Shown: in pieces, positions 54,948-63,077 of the stretch
How positions within the stretch are numbered: the stretch's first letter is position 1
How the letters are laid out: each line of letters begins with the position of its first letter
Assembly: GCF_017468685.1 (NCBI RefSeq)
Contig: NZ_JAFUHT010000054.1
Coordinates: forward strand, 16,944 to 80,943
DNA length: 64,000 nucleotides
Source: Methanobrevibacter sp.
GTDB lineage: Archaea; Methanobacteriota; Methanobacteria; Methanobacteriales; Methanobacteriaceae
Direction of reading: 5' to 3'
Made by a program: the position numbers and the translations under genes
The notes under the pieces: model-generated
The model's input: the letters and a program-made list of their open reading frames with translations, nothing else
Databases searched by the model: none
Told to the model about the DNA's origin: nothing

Positions 54948-55985
54948 ATGTTAGAAATCAAGCACACGTTATGCCCATCATGCAGTGTTGGTTGTGGCAT
55001 CAATGTGGTTTTAAAACAGGGAGAAGTTGTTGGATCTTTTCCATACAAAAGACATCCAATAAACGAGGGAAAAAATTGTTTAAATGGAAGAAATTCCATT
55101 GAAGAATATAAAAATAAAATTAAAACAGCCACTGTTTCCAATTCCAAAACAGATTTGGAAAAGGCAATAGATGTGGTAAAAAAAGAATTATCTTCTGTGG
55201 ATGCTTCAAAAGTTACAGTAATATGTTCAGGCAATAACACTGTTGAAGAAATCGAAGCAATAAAAAATTTCGCAGAATCCAGAAACTACAATATAGGATT
55301 TTATGCAGACAATTTAAAAAACATTGACGGCATTGCTTCATATGAAGATATTGAAAATGCAAAGGCAATCATGGTTATTGGAGATATATTATATGATAAT
55401 CCTCTGATTGGAAGAAGGATAGTTCATGCAAAACAGAATGGCGCTAAAATTTGTGCCAATGTTAGTGAAAAGTCAGTAACCAAAAACATTTCAGATGAAT
55501 ATTCAACTGATTCTGTTCAGGAATTTTTACAGACTTATAAGAATGGACTTGATGAAGGCGGATTGATAATATTCAATAAAATTGACTCCGAGAAAGATTT
55601 AGATGCAATAATGTCTACTGTTGAAGATTCAGGTTGCAAGGTTTTACCAGTATACAGCAAGTCCAATACAAAAGGAACATTTAACTTTTTAGATTCAAAA
55701 TCAAAAGAAGAAATGATTGAGCTTCTGGAAAATACTAAGTTATTACTTGTTTTCAATGATGATATTGTCGATGAAATTGAATTTGATTTCTCAAGAATAT
55801 CAAAAATCATTAGCTTTGCATGCTGTGAAAACAGCACTACTGAAATCTCAGACATTGTCATACCGGTTAAGGCATGGCTTGAAAAAGACGGATCATTCAT
55901 AAATGCCATGGGTGAAACCCAAACTTTCACAACAATTGTTGAATCTGACATTTTAAGTGAAATTGAGGTACTTGATAAATTATAA
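54948..55985 (+). CDS. Truncated FdhA-like molybdopterin oxidoreductase homologue (Flp-type)
   Basis: A 345-residue protein matching the N-terminal part of formate dehydrogenase FdhA. CPSCSVGCGINVVLKQGEVV holds the 4Fe-4S Cys ligands (CxxCxxxC, plus the later Cys in HPINEGKNCLNGRNS), and the middle has MopB-like strands (AIMVIGDILYDNPLIGRR, IVIPVKAWLEKDGSF, INAMGETQTF). It is about half the usual length. The Cys/Sec-bearing active-site segment and the C-terminal MGD-binding domain are not seen, so formate oxidation is not expected; it may be an electron-transfer scaffold. Compare flp (formate-dehydrogenase-like) genes of Methanothermobacter. Confidence 0.8.
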   Translation: MLEIKHTLCPSCSVGCGINVVLKQGEVVGSFPYKRHPINEGKNCLNGRNSIEEYKNKIKTATVSNSKTDLEKAIDVVKKELSSVDASKVTVICSGNNTVEEIEAIKNFAESRNYNIGFYADNLKNIDGIASYEDIENAKAIMVIGDILYDNPLIGRRIVHAKQNGAKICANVSEKSVTKNISDEYSTDSVQEFLQTYKNGLDEGGLIIFNKIDSEKDLDAIMSTVEDSGCKVLPVYSKSNTKGTFNFLDSKSKEEMIELLENTKLLLVFNDDIVDEIEFDFSRISKIISFACCENSTTEISDIVIPVKAWLEKDGSFINAMGETQTFTTIVESDILSEIEVLDKL

Positions 55986-55999
55986 ATGGGTGATGATTA

Positions 56000-57139
56000 A
56001 TGAGTTACGTTCTAGCAAAATCACAAAACGATGAAATACTTAAAGCAGGAGAATGCGGAGGAGCAGTGACAAGCATCTTCAAATATCTGCTAGATGAAGA
56101 AATTGTGGATGGAGTTCTAGCCCTAAAACCGGTTGATGATGTCTATGATGGAATTCCAACATTTATTACAGATTCCGATGATTTAATTGAAACAGCAGGT
56201 TCCTATCACTGTGCACCAACAATGGTTGGAGATTTAATACAAAAATATTTGTATGATAAAAAGGTTGCTGTTGCAGTAAAGCCATGTGACATAAGATCAA
56301 TTCAGGAACTGATTAAAAGACACAAAATCAATGAAGATAACATATTTACTGTAGGATTGAACTGTGGGGGAACAGTTTCACCGGTATCTGGAAGAAAAAT
56401 GATTGACTTGTTTTATGAAGCTGGTCCTGATGATGTAATATCTGAAGAAATTGACAAAGGACAATTCATTATTGAATTGGCTGACGGCTCAGAAGAAGCC
56501 GTAAAAATACATGACCTTGAAGAGAAAGGTTATGGTCGCCGTGACAACTGCCAAAGATGTGATGTTAAAATCCCAAGAAAAGCAAATATTGCATGCGGTA
56601 ACTGGGGAGCAGAGGACGGATGGACATTCATAGAAATCAATGATGAAAAAGGACAAGAGTTAATTGACGGAGCTAAAAAAGCAGGAATACTTGAAACCAA
56701 ATCACCTGCTGATGCAGCTGTTGAAGGAAGGGCAAAAGTTGAAGGCATCATGAAGAAAATGGCTGGAAAAGCACAGGATGCAATGTATCCGAAAGTCAGT
56801 GAAATGGATGAATGGAACCGCTGCATAAGCTGCTATGCCTGTCGTGACATCTGCCCAATATGCTGGTGCTTTGAAAACTGTGAACTGAATAAGTCATATT
56901 TCAGTGATGATGCAAATATTCCACCAAGTCCAATAGCATTTCAGGGTGTTAGATTGTCCCATATGAGTTTCAGCTGTGTGGATTGCGGTCAATGTGATGA
57001 TGTATGTCCAATGGACATTCCTGTTTCACTGATTTTTGACAAACTGCAGAAAAAATATTATAACAGAACTGGCTATGTAGCTGGAGTTTCAGATGACATA
57101 AAACCTCCGTTATACAGTCCAGATAAAGTAGAACTATAA
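56000..57139 (+). CDS. F420-dependent FdhB/FrhB-type iron-sulfur flavoprotein
   Basis: A 379-residue F420 dehydrogenase beta subunit like formate dehydrogenase FdhB. The FrhB-type N-terminus is LKAGECGGAVTSIFKYLLDEE, and AVAVKPCDIRSIQEL, FTVGLNCGGTVSP and QRCDVKIPRKANIACGNWG form the FAD/F420 and cluster region. Two ferredoxin-type 4Fe-4S sites follow: CISCYACRDICPICWC and CVDCGQCDDVCPMDIP. It should exchange electrons with F420. Neighbours are the FdhA-like and MvhD-like genes, so it probably brings F420H2 electrons to a heterodisulfide-reductase-linked complex. Confidence 0.9.
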   Translation: MSYVLAKSQNDEILKAGECGGAVTSIFKYLLDEEIVDGVLALKPVDDVYDGIPTFITDSDDLIETAGSYHCAPTMVGDLIQKYLYDKKVAVAVKPCDIRSIQELIKRHKINEDNIFTVGLNCGGTVSPVSGRKMIDLFYEAGPDDVISEEIDKGQFIIELADGSEEAVKIHDLEEKGYGRRDNCQRCDVKIPRKANIACGNWGAEDGWTFIEINDEKGQELIDGAKKAGILETKSPADAAVEGRAKVEGIMKKMAGKAQDAMYPKVSEMDEWNRCISCYACRDICPICWCFENCELNKSYFSDDANIPPSPIAFQGVRLSHMSFSCVDCGQCDDVCPMDIPVSLIFDKLQKKYYNRTGYVAGVSDDIKPPLYSPDKVEL

Positions 57140-57154
57140 ATGGGGTGATTATTA

Positions 57155-57559
57155 ATGTCAGATGATTTAAAAATAGTAGGTTTATTATGCAACTGGTGTT
57201 GTTATGGTGGTGCTGATACAGCAGGAACCGCACGTATGCAATATCCTCCAAATGTCAGAATCATTCGTGTAATGTGTTCAGGAAGAATCAATCCCTCAAT
57301 GATTTTCAAAGCATTCGAGGAAGGAGCAGACGGCGTGTTTGTTGGAGGATGTCATATAGGGGACTGCCACTATGATGCAGGTAACTACAAATGGTCCAGG
57401 AGATCAAAAATTGTAGAAGATATTCTTGAGGAATTTGGAATTGAAAAGGAAAGATTCCGTCATGAATGGATTTCAGCATCTGAAGGAGAAAAATTCCAGA
57501 CAACCATGGAGGAATTCCATAAGACTTTGACAAAACTTGGTCCGTTACAATTGGAGTAA
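57155..57559 (+). CDS. MvhD/FlpD-type iron-sulfur subunit
   Basis: A 134-residue MvhD-family 2Fe-2S protein, the subunit that links hydrogenase or formate dehydrogenase to heterodisulfide reductase HdrA. Five Cys positions are visible: [24 protein letters not shown] and [11 protein letters not shown]. No Mvh hydrogenase genes (mvhG, mvhA) lie next to it; its partner here is the FdhB-like protein, 15 bases upstream, so the electron source is expected to be F420H2. Last gene of the operon. Confidence 0.92.
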   Translation: MSDDLKIVGLLCNWCCYGGADTAGTARMQYPPNVRIIRVMCSGRINPSMIFKAFEEGADGVFVGGCHIGDCHYDAGNYKWSRRSKIVEDILEEFGIEKERFRHEWISASEGEKFQTTMEEFHKTLTKLGPLQLE

Positions 57560-57577
57560 TTAAAAACTGGCCATACA

Positions 57578-57605
57578 GTAGATAACTATTTAAATAGTTA
57601 TTTAC
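57578..57605 (+). terminator. Terminator of the flp-like operon
   Basis: GTAGATAACTATTT meets AAATAGTTATTTAC with one mismatch and no spacer, followed by TTTTTCC, 18 bases past the last stop. It resembles a hairpin in the candidate RNA at 46286-46312. Confidence 0.6.
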
Positions 57606-58168
57606 TTTTTCCTTCTTATTATCTTTCTAAGATTAGTGATACGTTACTAATGTTAGAAAGGTAATTAAATAGAAAATATTTAACCTATCTTTCCAATTAA
57701 TTATCTATTTATTGATAATTCATCATTAGCCAGTAATAATATTTCTGTTGGCATAACCAGAGTATTATTATTCATTTCTCCATCAATACTTGGATAATTA
57801 ATGAATTAAAAGAGATAATTTATTTTTAATAAGGTTATCTTTCACTGTCTAGAATAGCTATTGAAGTAATCTCAATCTTTAATAGCTAATCTATTTTATT
57901 AAATCTTGATTTTATTTTTTTAAAATTTTCAATTGAATATTCTAATGCATGTTTCAAACAGCAATCTATGATGAGAATATTTCAGATAATTCTTAACGTT
58001 AGTGTCAATTAAATTAAAAGTAAATTTCTAATAATGATTTTAATGTAATGTAGTTTACATTAACATCAAAGTTATTTAAAAACAGTTCTGATTTTAAAAA
58101 GGAATATATATCAAATACTTTTTAAAAGTAATTCTTTGTGTGAATTGCTGCCGTTAATGTGAATGTTG
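57606..58168. other. Gene-free stretch rich in hairpins
   Basis: No ORF is credible here. Inverted repeats: CTTTCTAAGATTAGT / ACTAATGTTAGAAAG (57623-57637, 57646-57660, one mismatch, 8-base loop); TAGCTATTGAAG / CTTTAATAGCTA (57855-57888); TAATGTAA / TTACATTA (58041-58062). The 57855 hairpin is related to one at 46150-46189. It could hold small RNAs or a decayed element. Confidence 0.45.
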
Positions 58169-58552
58169 TTATTTTGTAATGTTGAGGGAATTTGAATATT
58201 CTTTTAACATTTCATTTTTTACATTTTCCTTGAGCTTTGATGATTCAAGCTCTTCTAAAGAGAAACGTGTCAGTTCAAAAAGAATCCTATTCACTTTAAG
58301 TCCCTTGTTAGTTAAATGGTATTCTGTTCTGTTTCGTGTCTTCAAATCGATTTCAACTTTTTCAATAAGCCCTACATTTTCCATATACTTCAGTGTCTGT
58401 GACAATATGTAATTGCTTATGTCGGGATTTGACTGCTGAAAGTCTGTGAAATGCTTGCATCCGCTGAACATATCCATCAAAATGCACAAAACCCATTTTC
58501 TTGAAAAGAAATCAAGGGATTCTCTGACGGGACATAACTCATCTTTGTTCAT
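58169..58552 (-). CDS. HxlR family transcriptional regulator
   Basis: A 127-residue HxlR winged-helix regulator: CPVRESLDFFSRKWVLCILMDM with the conserved N-terminal Cys and W-I-L helix, then QSNPDISNYILSQTLKYMENVGLIEK as the recognition helix and EYHLTNKGLKVNRI as the wing. HxlR proteins often sense electrophiles or aldehydes. It is divergent from an NTF2-like/nitroreductase operon, and a perfect inverted repeat (58592-58607) lies between. Confidence 0.88.
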   Translation of the reverse strand: MNKDELCPVRESLDFFSRKWVLCILMDMFSGCKHFTDFQQSNPDISNYILSQTLKYMENVGLIEKVEIDLKTRNRTEYHLTNKGLKVNRILFELTRFSLEELESSKLKENVKNEMLKEYSNSLNITK

Positions 58553-58591
58553 AATATTATATTTTGCATTCCCTATTATAAATCAATATCA

Positions 58592-58622
58592 GTAATTCTG
58601 GAATTACGGAATCTATTTAAAT
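58592..58622 (+). promoter_or_regulatory. HxlR operator and promoter of the NTF2-like/nitroreductase operon
   Basis: GTAATTC-TG-GAATTAC (58592-58607) is a perfect 7+7 inverted repeat abutting the TATA element TATTTAAATAA (about 58614). The ATG at 58645 is only ~25 bases past the TATA box, so the transcript is leaderless. The site is a good candidate for the divergent HxlR regulator. Confidence 0.6.
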
Positions 58623-58644
58623 AATACTCGATTTAGAGTAAACC

Positions 58645-59025
58645 ATGAGATCTAAAATTAGTGAATACGATAATGTCAAAAATGCCGCTGAAAAATTTGT
58701 AAAAAGCGTAGCTGAAGGAAACAGCAAATATGCAAGGGAACTTTTCGTTGATGAAGCAGTTCTTTTTGGATATCTTGACGGTGATTTGGAGCACGGATCA
58801 ATCCAACAGTTCTATGACAATGTGGACAGCGTTGCTGCAGGTGATGAATTCAATGCAAGAATTGATGTTTTGCTTGTAGAGGAAACACTTGCTGTTGTAA
58901 GAGTTCTTGAGGAAAGCTGGGGCGGAAGAATCGATTTTACTGATGTTCTTTTGATGCTTAAAATTGACGGTGAATGGAAAGCCGTTGCAAAGGCATACAA
59001 CCAGAATTCAGATACCCTACAATAA
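58645..59025 (+). CDS. NTF2-like (putative lumazine-binding) protein
   Basis: A 126-residue protein with the cone-shaped NTF2/SnoaL-like fold: AAEKFVKSVAEGNSKYARELF, then EAVLFGYLDGDLEHGSIQQFYDNV, and beta strands ending DVLLMLKIDGEWKAVAKAY. It is likely a small-molecule binding or isomerase-like protein of unknown substrate. It is co-transcribed with the nitroreductase, starting 12 bases upstream of it, under an HxlR-type operator. Confidence 0.75.
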   Translation: MRSKISEYDNVKNAAEKFVKSVAEGNSKYARELFVDEAVLFGYLDGDLEHGSIQQFYDNVDSVAAGDEFNARIDVLLVEETLAVVRVLEESWGGRIDFTDVLLMLKIDGEWKAVAKAYNQNSDTLQ

Positions 59026-59036
59026 GGAGACGTTTT

Positions 59037-59555
59037 ATGGATTTTATGGAACTAATCTCTGAGAGATTTTCCGTCAGGTCATTTTCACAAAGGCCTGTTG
59101 AGGATGAAAAAATCGATTTGATTCTAAAGGCTGCACAGTTGGCACCGACCGCAGTAAACTACCAGCCACAAAAGATTTATATTCTGAAAACCGATGAGGC
59201 TCTTGACAAAATCCGTTCCGTATGTTCCTCAACATATTATGCACCACTAGTATTTTTAATATGCTCTGATGAGACTAAAACATGGAAAAGTCCGATGGAA
59301 AAAGGTTACACTACCGGTGAGATGGATGCAAGCATAGTCTGCACACATATGATGCTTGAAGCATGGGAGATTGGAATAGGTTCTGTATGGGTCAGACTGT
59401 TTGATTCAAGAGAAGTTGCAAAGGCTTTCGATTTGCCAGAACATATAAAGCCGATTTGTCTTTTACCTGTAGGTTATGCAAGTGATGACTGCGAGCCTTA
59501 CGCTCCATGGCATGATGTTTACAGAAAAATAGATGAATTTTGTGAGGAGCTATAG
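59037..59555 (+). CDS. Nitroreductase family protein
   Basis: A 172-residue FMN-dependent nitroreductase. SERFSVRSFSQRPVEDEKIDLILKAAQLAPTAVNYQPQ is the FMN-binding helix and loop, and LLPVGYASDDCEPYAPWHD is the C-terminal motif. A clear AAGGAG lies 8 bases before the ATG at 59037; the open frame from 58974 overlaps the preceding gene and is not used. It may detoxify nitro or quinone compounds, in line with an HxlR regulator. Confidence 0.9.
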   Translation: MDFMELISERFSVRSFSQRPVEDEKIDLILKAAQLAPTAVNYQPQKIYILKTDEALDKIRSVCSSTYYAPLVFLICSDETKTWKSPMEKGYTTGEMDASIVCTHMMLEAWEIGIGSVWVRLFDSREVAKAFDLPEHIKPICLLPVGYASDDCEPYAPWHDVYRKIDEFCEEL

Positions 59556-59621
59556 CCTCACAATTAATTAATTTTTATAAGTTATGATAACATAAGTAAC
59601 TATTGAATTATCAACAGCATA

Positions 59622-60182
59622 TTAGGACATGTTTTCTCTTAAAATTTGGACTAACATGGATAAAATTGCCAAACCGATAATTATTATTGAAATAATAGGT
59701 ATAATAAAACAGAATGCGAATCCTACAATATAACTTCCGAAAAGAAGAATTCTCTGTGTGTTATGTCTGACTTCATCTCTTTCAGCACCGGGATTACAAT
59801 CAACAATTGCCTTATCTAAAAATTGGAAAGTAAGGGTCCATAGAGAAATCACTATAATATACAGGGATGTTGAAAGCAAGCTGTTCGGATCATTTCCTAT
59901 CAGACCTGTCACAAATGGAACCAGAGTAATGAAAAACAGCCAAATTCCATTTATAATGAAAACCTTACCGTTAATATTGTCCGCTTTTTCAAAAGCATTG
60001 TGATGTGATCTCCAAGACAAATAAACCAATGCAAAACTGATAATATATGCATACAATGTTGGAATCTGTGATACTAATGCATCCAAAGTTATAACTGATG
60101 GAACGGACAGTTCAAGTACCATAATTGTAGCTGCAATAGCAACGATTCCATCTGTCAATGCAATTACTCTATCCTTATTCAT
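59622..60182 (-). CDS. TMEM175-like (DUF1211) potassium channel family protein
   Basis: A 186-residue membrane protein of the prokaryotic TMEM175 family, which forms K+-selective channels. It begins RVIALTDGIVAIAATIMVLEL, the R-x(5)-DG-x-AIA-T signature in TM1, and has the conserved LYAYIISFALVYLSWRSHHNAF helix pair and RILLFGSYIVGFAF later. Five to six hydrophobic segments are visible. It is a single gene. Confidence 0.85.
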   Translation of the reverse strand: MNKDRVIALTDGIVAIAATIMVLELSVPSVITLDALVSQIPTLYAYIISFALVYLSWRSHHNAFEKADNINGKVFIINGIWLFFITLVPFVTGLIGNDPNSLLSTSLYIIVISLWTLTFQFLDKAIVDCNPGAERDEVRHNTQRILLFGSYIVGFAFCFIIPIISIIIIGLAILSMLVQILRENMS

Positions 60183-60279
60183 AGTTAAATATTATAACTG
60201 CTATTGTATTTAATTTTTTTACATCTCTTGGTAAAAATATACTTATCATAATCTTCAAATATCAATCATAAGGATTGTC

Positions 60280-61371
60280 ATGAAATACAGAAAACACCCA
60301 CGGACAAATGAAATGATAAGTGTGTTGGGCTTTGGAACAGGATACATCCGGGATATCAACCCATGTGAGATAAGGAAAATCTTTGACTATGGTCTGGACA
60401 GTGGAATGAACTTTATTGACTGCATACGTGTTGAAGACAAGTTCATACGACCTATAAGAGACACCATAAGTGATTTTGGAGATAAAATCTACACACAGAT
60501 GCATCTGACAGGAAAATTTATCAATGGTGAATACAAAAGACCTAGAGATGTCAAGCATATGATTGATGTTTTAGACGAGGACATTAAGGCATTTGGTGTT
60601 GAATATGCAGACTTCGGACTGATTCATTCGGTTGATGAAATGAGTGATTATGAAAGAATAATAGAAAACGGCATTCTAGACTATGCAATAAAACTGAAGG
60701 ATGAGGGATTAATCAATCATGTCGGAGTGACCTCACATAATCCGGAAGTTTGCTCCAAGTTCATCGGGTATTCAGACATTGACTTTTTCATGATGAGCAT
60801 TAACCCCAGCTTTGATTATGCATCGAATGATAATACATTTGAATTAAATCAAAGGAGAATGAATTTCTACAGAGAATGTGAAAAAGAAAAGATTGCGATA
60901 AGCGTAATGAAACCCTATGGTGGCGGAAGACTATTGAATAAGGAATTAAGTCCACTCAATATTCAATTAACTCCAAAACAATGCATACAGTATTGCCTTG
61001 ACAGGCCGGCAGTCATAACTGTTCTTCCGGGAATATCCTCATTATCTGAGCTTAAGGAAAGCTTAGATTATCTGGATGCTGATGCGAAGGACTGTGATTA
61101 TTCAATTATAGGGGATGTTGGGATTAATCTTGAAGGACAATGCATGTACTGCGGACATTGCCAACCGTGCCCGAATGGAATTCCGATAGCTATGATTTCA
61201 AAATTATATGACTTGTCCATTATTGGTGATGACCTTGCAGGTGAACATTATATGAAACTGTCACATCATGCAGGTGAATGTGAAAAATGCATGAAATGTG
61301 AAAACTACTGCATGTTTGATGTCAAAATCACAGACAAGATGGATAAGATATTTGAACACTTTGGAGTATAG
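60280..61371 (+). CDS. Aldo/keto reductase with C-terminal ferredoxin domain
   Basis: A 363-residue COG1453-type oxidoreductase. The N-terminal TIM barrel (VLGFGTGYIRDINP, GMNFIDCIRVEDKF, YADFGLIHSVDE, SVMKPYGGG) is AKR-like, and the C-terminus carries two 4Fe-4S-type motifs: CMYCGHCQPCPNGIPI and CEKCMKCENYCMFDV. The usual catalytic Tyr of the tetrad is not obvious (IRVEDKF at the expected place). It likely couples a carbonyl or flavin reaction to ferredoxin. Substrate unknown; single gene. Confidence 0.85.
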   Translation: MKYRKHPRTNEMISVLGFGTGYIRDINPCEIRKIFDYGLDSGMNFIDCIRVEDKFIRPIRDTISDFGDKIYTQMHLTGKFINGEYKRPRDVKHMIDVLDEDIKAFGVEYADFGLIHSVDEMSDYERIIENGILDYAIKLKDEGLINHVGVTSHNPEVCSKFIGYSDIDFFMMSINPSFDYASNDNTFELNQRRMNFYRECEKEKIAISVMKPYGGGRLLNKELSPLNIQLTPKQCIQYCLDRPAVITVLPGISSLSELKESLDYLDADAKDCDYSIIGDVGINLEGQCMYCGHCQPCPNGIPIAMISKLYDLSIIGDDLAGEHYMKLSHHAGECEKCMKCENYCMFDVKITDKMDKIFEHFGV

Positions 61372-61546
61372 ATATATATTTAATTTATATGCAAAAGAAT
61401 ATCTGAACCTAACAGTCAATGTGAATAAGATGTTATGTTTCCAATAATATATTTGTGATGCACGATTACTCTATTGTGTAAATGTGATTTTAATTTCGAT
61501 AGTTGTTAGTGTTTTTCAAGTAGCTTCAGGTTCGCTCTGTTTTAGA

Positions 61547-61580
61547 TGGCATTGATGCCACATTATCTTTAAATATTAAT
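61547..61580 (+). promoter_or_regulatory. Operator and promoter of the MFS gene
   Basis: TGGCATTGATGCCA (61547-61560) is an inverted repeat with a 2-base centre, 7 bases upstream of the TATA-like CTTTAAATATTAAT. The same operator, TGGCATTGGTGCCA, precedes the tautomerase gene with the same spacing. The ATG at 61599 is ~25 bases downstream, so the mRNA is probably leaderless. Confidence 0.65.
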
Positions 61581-61598
61581 TTTTATTTAGAATTGTAT

Positions 61599-62813
61599 AT
61601 GAAAATGAATGTTAATAATGATGAAACGGTTAGGATGACTACATTTTTGGCGGCTCTCTTTGCCATATGTTCCGGTCTTGCTATTGGGAATCTTTATTGG
61701 GCTCAGCCTCTTCTGGTTGAGATTACAAATGCTTTTGGAATTTCACCGGCCAGTGGAGGTCTGCTTGTAACTGCAACCCAAATAGGGTATGCATTAGGAA
61801 TCTTGTTTATAGTGCCTTTGGGAGATTTTGTTCGAAGAAAAAGACTGATTACTATTGTAATGCTATTATCTATTGTTACTTTGGTTGCATGCGCATTGTC
61901 TCCTTCATTTATAATCCTGGCACTATCATTGTTCAGCATGGGTATTTTAACTATCTCTGGTCAGGTTATATTGCCTTTGGCGGGTGATTTGAGCAATCCT
62001 GAAGAACGTGGCCATATTGTTGGAATTGTGGCTTCAGGAATAACAACAGGAATTCTTTTTTCAAGGTTTGCAAGCGGTATTCTTGCAGGATTATGGGGCT
62101 GGAGATCAGTATATCTGATTGCTGCAGTGTTGAATTTGGTCATGGTTTTGGTGATGATTTATGTTCTGCCGGACATTCCAAGGAAAAACCGTCTTGACTC
62201 ATACAGAGGTCTTATAGTCAGTGTATTTACAACTTTTAAAAGACATCCTACATTATTTAGGATTTTGCTTCACAGCGGATTATTGTTCGGTTTGCTCTTC
62301 AATATATTCTGGACTTCACTTACATTCTTGCTTTCAGCTAGTCCTTTTAACTATAACACTTTCCAAATAGGTCTTGTTAGTCTTGCAGGTCTTGTTGCAG
62401 CAGTATGTGGACTGTACTTTGGTAAACTTCAGGATAAAGGTTTGAGTGTGCCTGCATTGGGAGTGTTCGTAGTTATGATTATTGCAACAATGATTTGTGG
62501 ATTGGTATTTTCAGATTCCATAATTGCCATTGTTGCTGTTGCGGCTGTATTTTCAATTGGTGTTCAGGGAATAACTGTACTGTCTCAGGCAAGATTATTT
62601 GCCCTATCAAATGAGGAGCGAAGCAGGCTCAATACTGTTTTTGTTGTTAACAATTTCATTTTTGGCGCCATTGGAAGTGCATTGGCTTCGTTTCTATGGT
62701 CACTTGGAGAATGGTCATATGTAATGATGGGTGCAATTTCAATTTCAGTGATTGCACTGGTTGTGTGGATGTCCTCAAGAAGACCATTTCACGAATTTGA
62801 TGGTGCATTTTAA
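61599..62813 (+). CDS. MFS transporter (DHA1-type efflux)
   Basis: A 404-residue, 12-span major facilitator. LYWAQPLLVEITNAFGISPASGG near TM1 and PLGDFVRRKRLITIVMLLSI as the motif A loop place it in the DHA1 drug-efflux group of sugar/aromatic exporters. There is no ribosome site; the start is chosen because the TATA element lies ~25 bases upstream. It shares an operator with the tautomerase gene and is near an HxlR regulator, so all three probably form a regulon. Confidence 0.88.
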   Translation: MKMNVNNDETVRMTTFLAALFAICSGLAIGNLYWAQPLLVEITNAFGISPASGGLLVTATQIGYALGILFIVPLGDFVRRKRLITIVMLLSIVTLVACALSPSFIILALSLFSMGILTISGQVILPLAGDLSNPEERGHIVGIVASGITTGILFSRFASGILAGLWGWRSVYLIAAVLNLVMVLVMIYVLPDIPRKNRLDSYRGLIVSVFTTFKRHPTLFRILLHSGLLFGLLFNIFWTSLTFLLSASPFNYNTFQIGLVSLAGLVAAVCGLYFGKLQDKGLSVPALGVFVVMIIATMICGLVFSDSIIAIVAVAAVFSIGVQGITVLSQARLFALSNEERSRLNTVFVVNNFIFGAIGSALASFLWSLGEWSYVMMGAISISVIALVVWMSSRRPFHEFDGAF

Positions 62814-62816
62814 AGG

Positions 62817-62848
62817 TGGCATTGGTGCCACAATAATGTTTTATATGC
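62817..62848 (+). promoter_or_regulatory. Operator and promoter of the tautomerase gene
   Basis: TGGCATTGGTGCCA (62817-62830), extended by a flanking G/C pair, sits 8 bases upstream of the TATA box TTTTATATGC (62839-62848). The sequence and spacing match the MFS promoter. Confidence 0.65.
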
Positions 62849-62889
62849 TTAATTTAAAGTTATTAATATAAATATGGAGGTAATTGATT

Positions 62890-63075
62890 ATGCCAGTAAT
62901 TAGTTTTGATATTGTAGAATTAAAAAAAGAGCAGAAAGAAATTTTAGCCAAAGAGTTTTCACAGTCCGCTTCAAGGGTAACAGGTTTGCCTATTGAGATG
63001 ATTTACGTACTCTTCAATGAACGAAAAGCGGATAATGTCGGTGTTGGTGGAGTTCTTTTAAGCAATCAGGAATAA
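62890..63075 (+). CDS. 4-oxalocrotonate tautomerase-like protein
   Basis: A 61-residue tautomerase. MPVISFDIVEL places Pro directly after Met, where it becomes the catalytic N-terminal base after processing; LKKEQKEILAKEFSQSASRVTG and VLFNERKADNVGVGG complete the small fold. GGAGGT lies 7-8 bases upstream of the ATG at 62890; the TTG at 62884 is not used. The Arg residues of the classical enzyme are only partly evident, so the substrate is open. Confidence 0.82.
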   Translation: MPVISFDIVELKKEQKEILAKEFSQSASRVTGLPIEMIYVLFNERKADNVGVGGVLLSNQE

Positions 63076-63077
63076 TG

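Noticed and set aside
57155..57559. Membership of an Mvh hydrogenase operon
   Set aside because: No mvhG, mvhA or mvhB gene is adjacent; the upstream gene is an FdhB-type protein.
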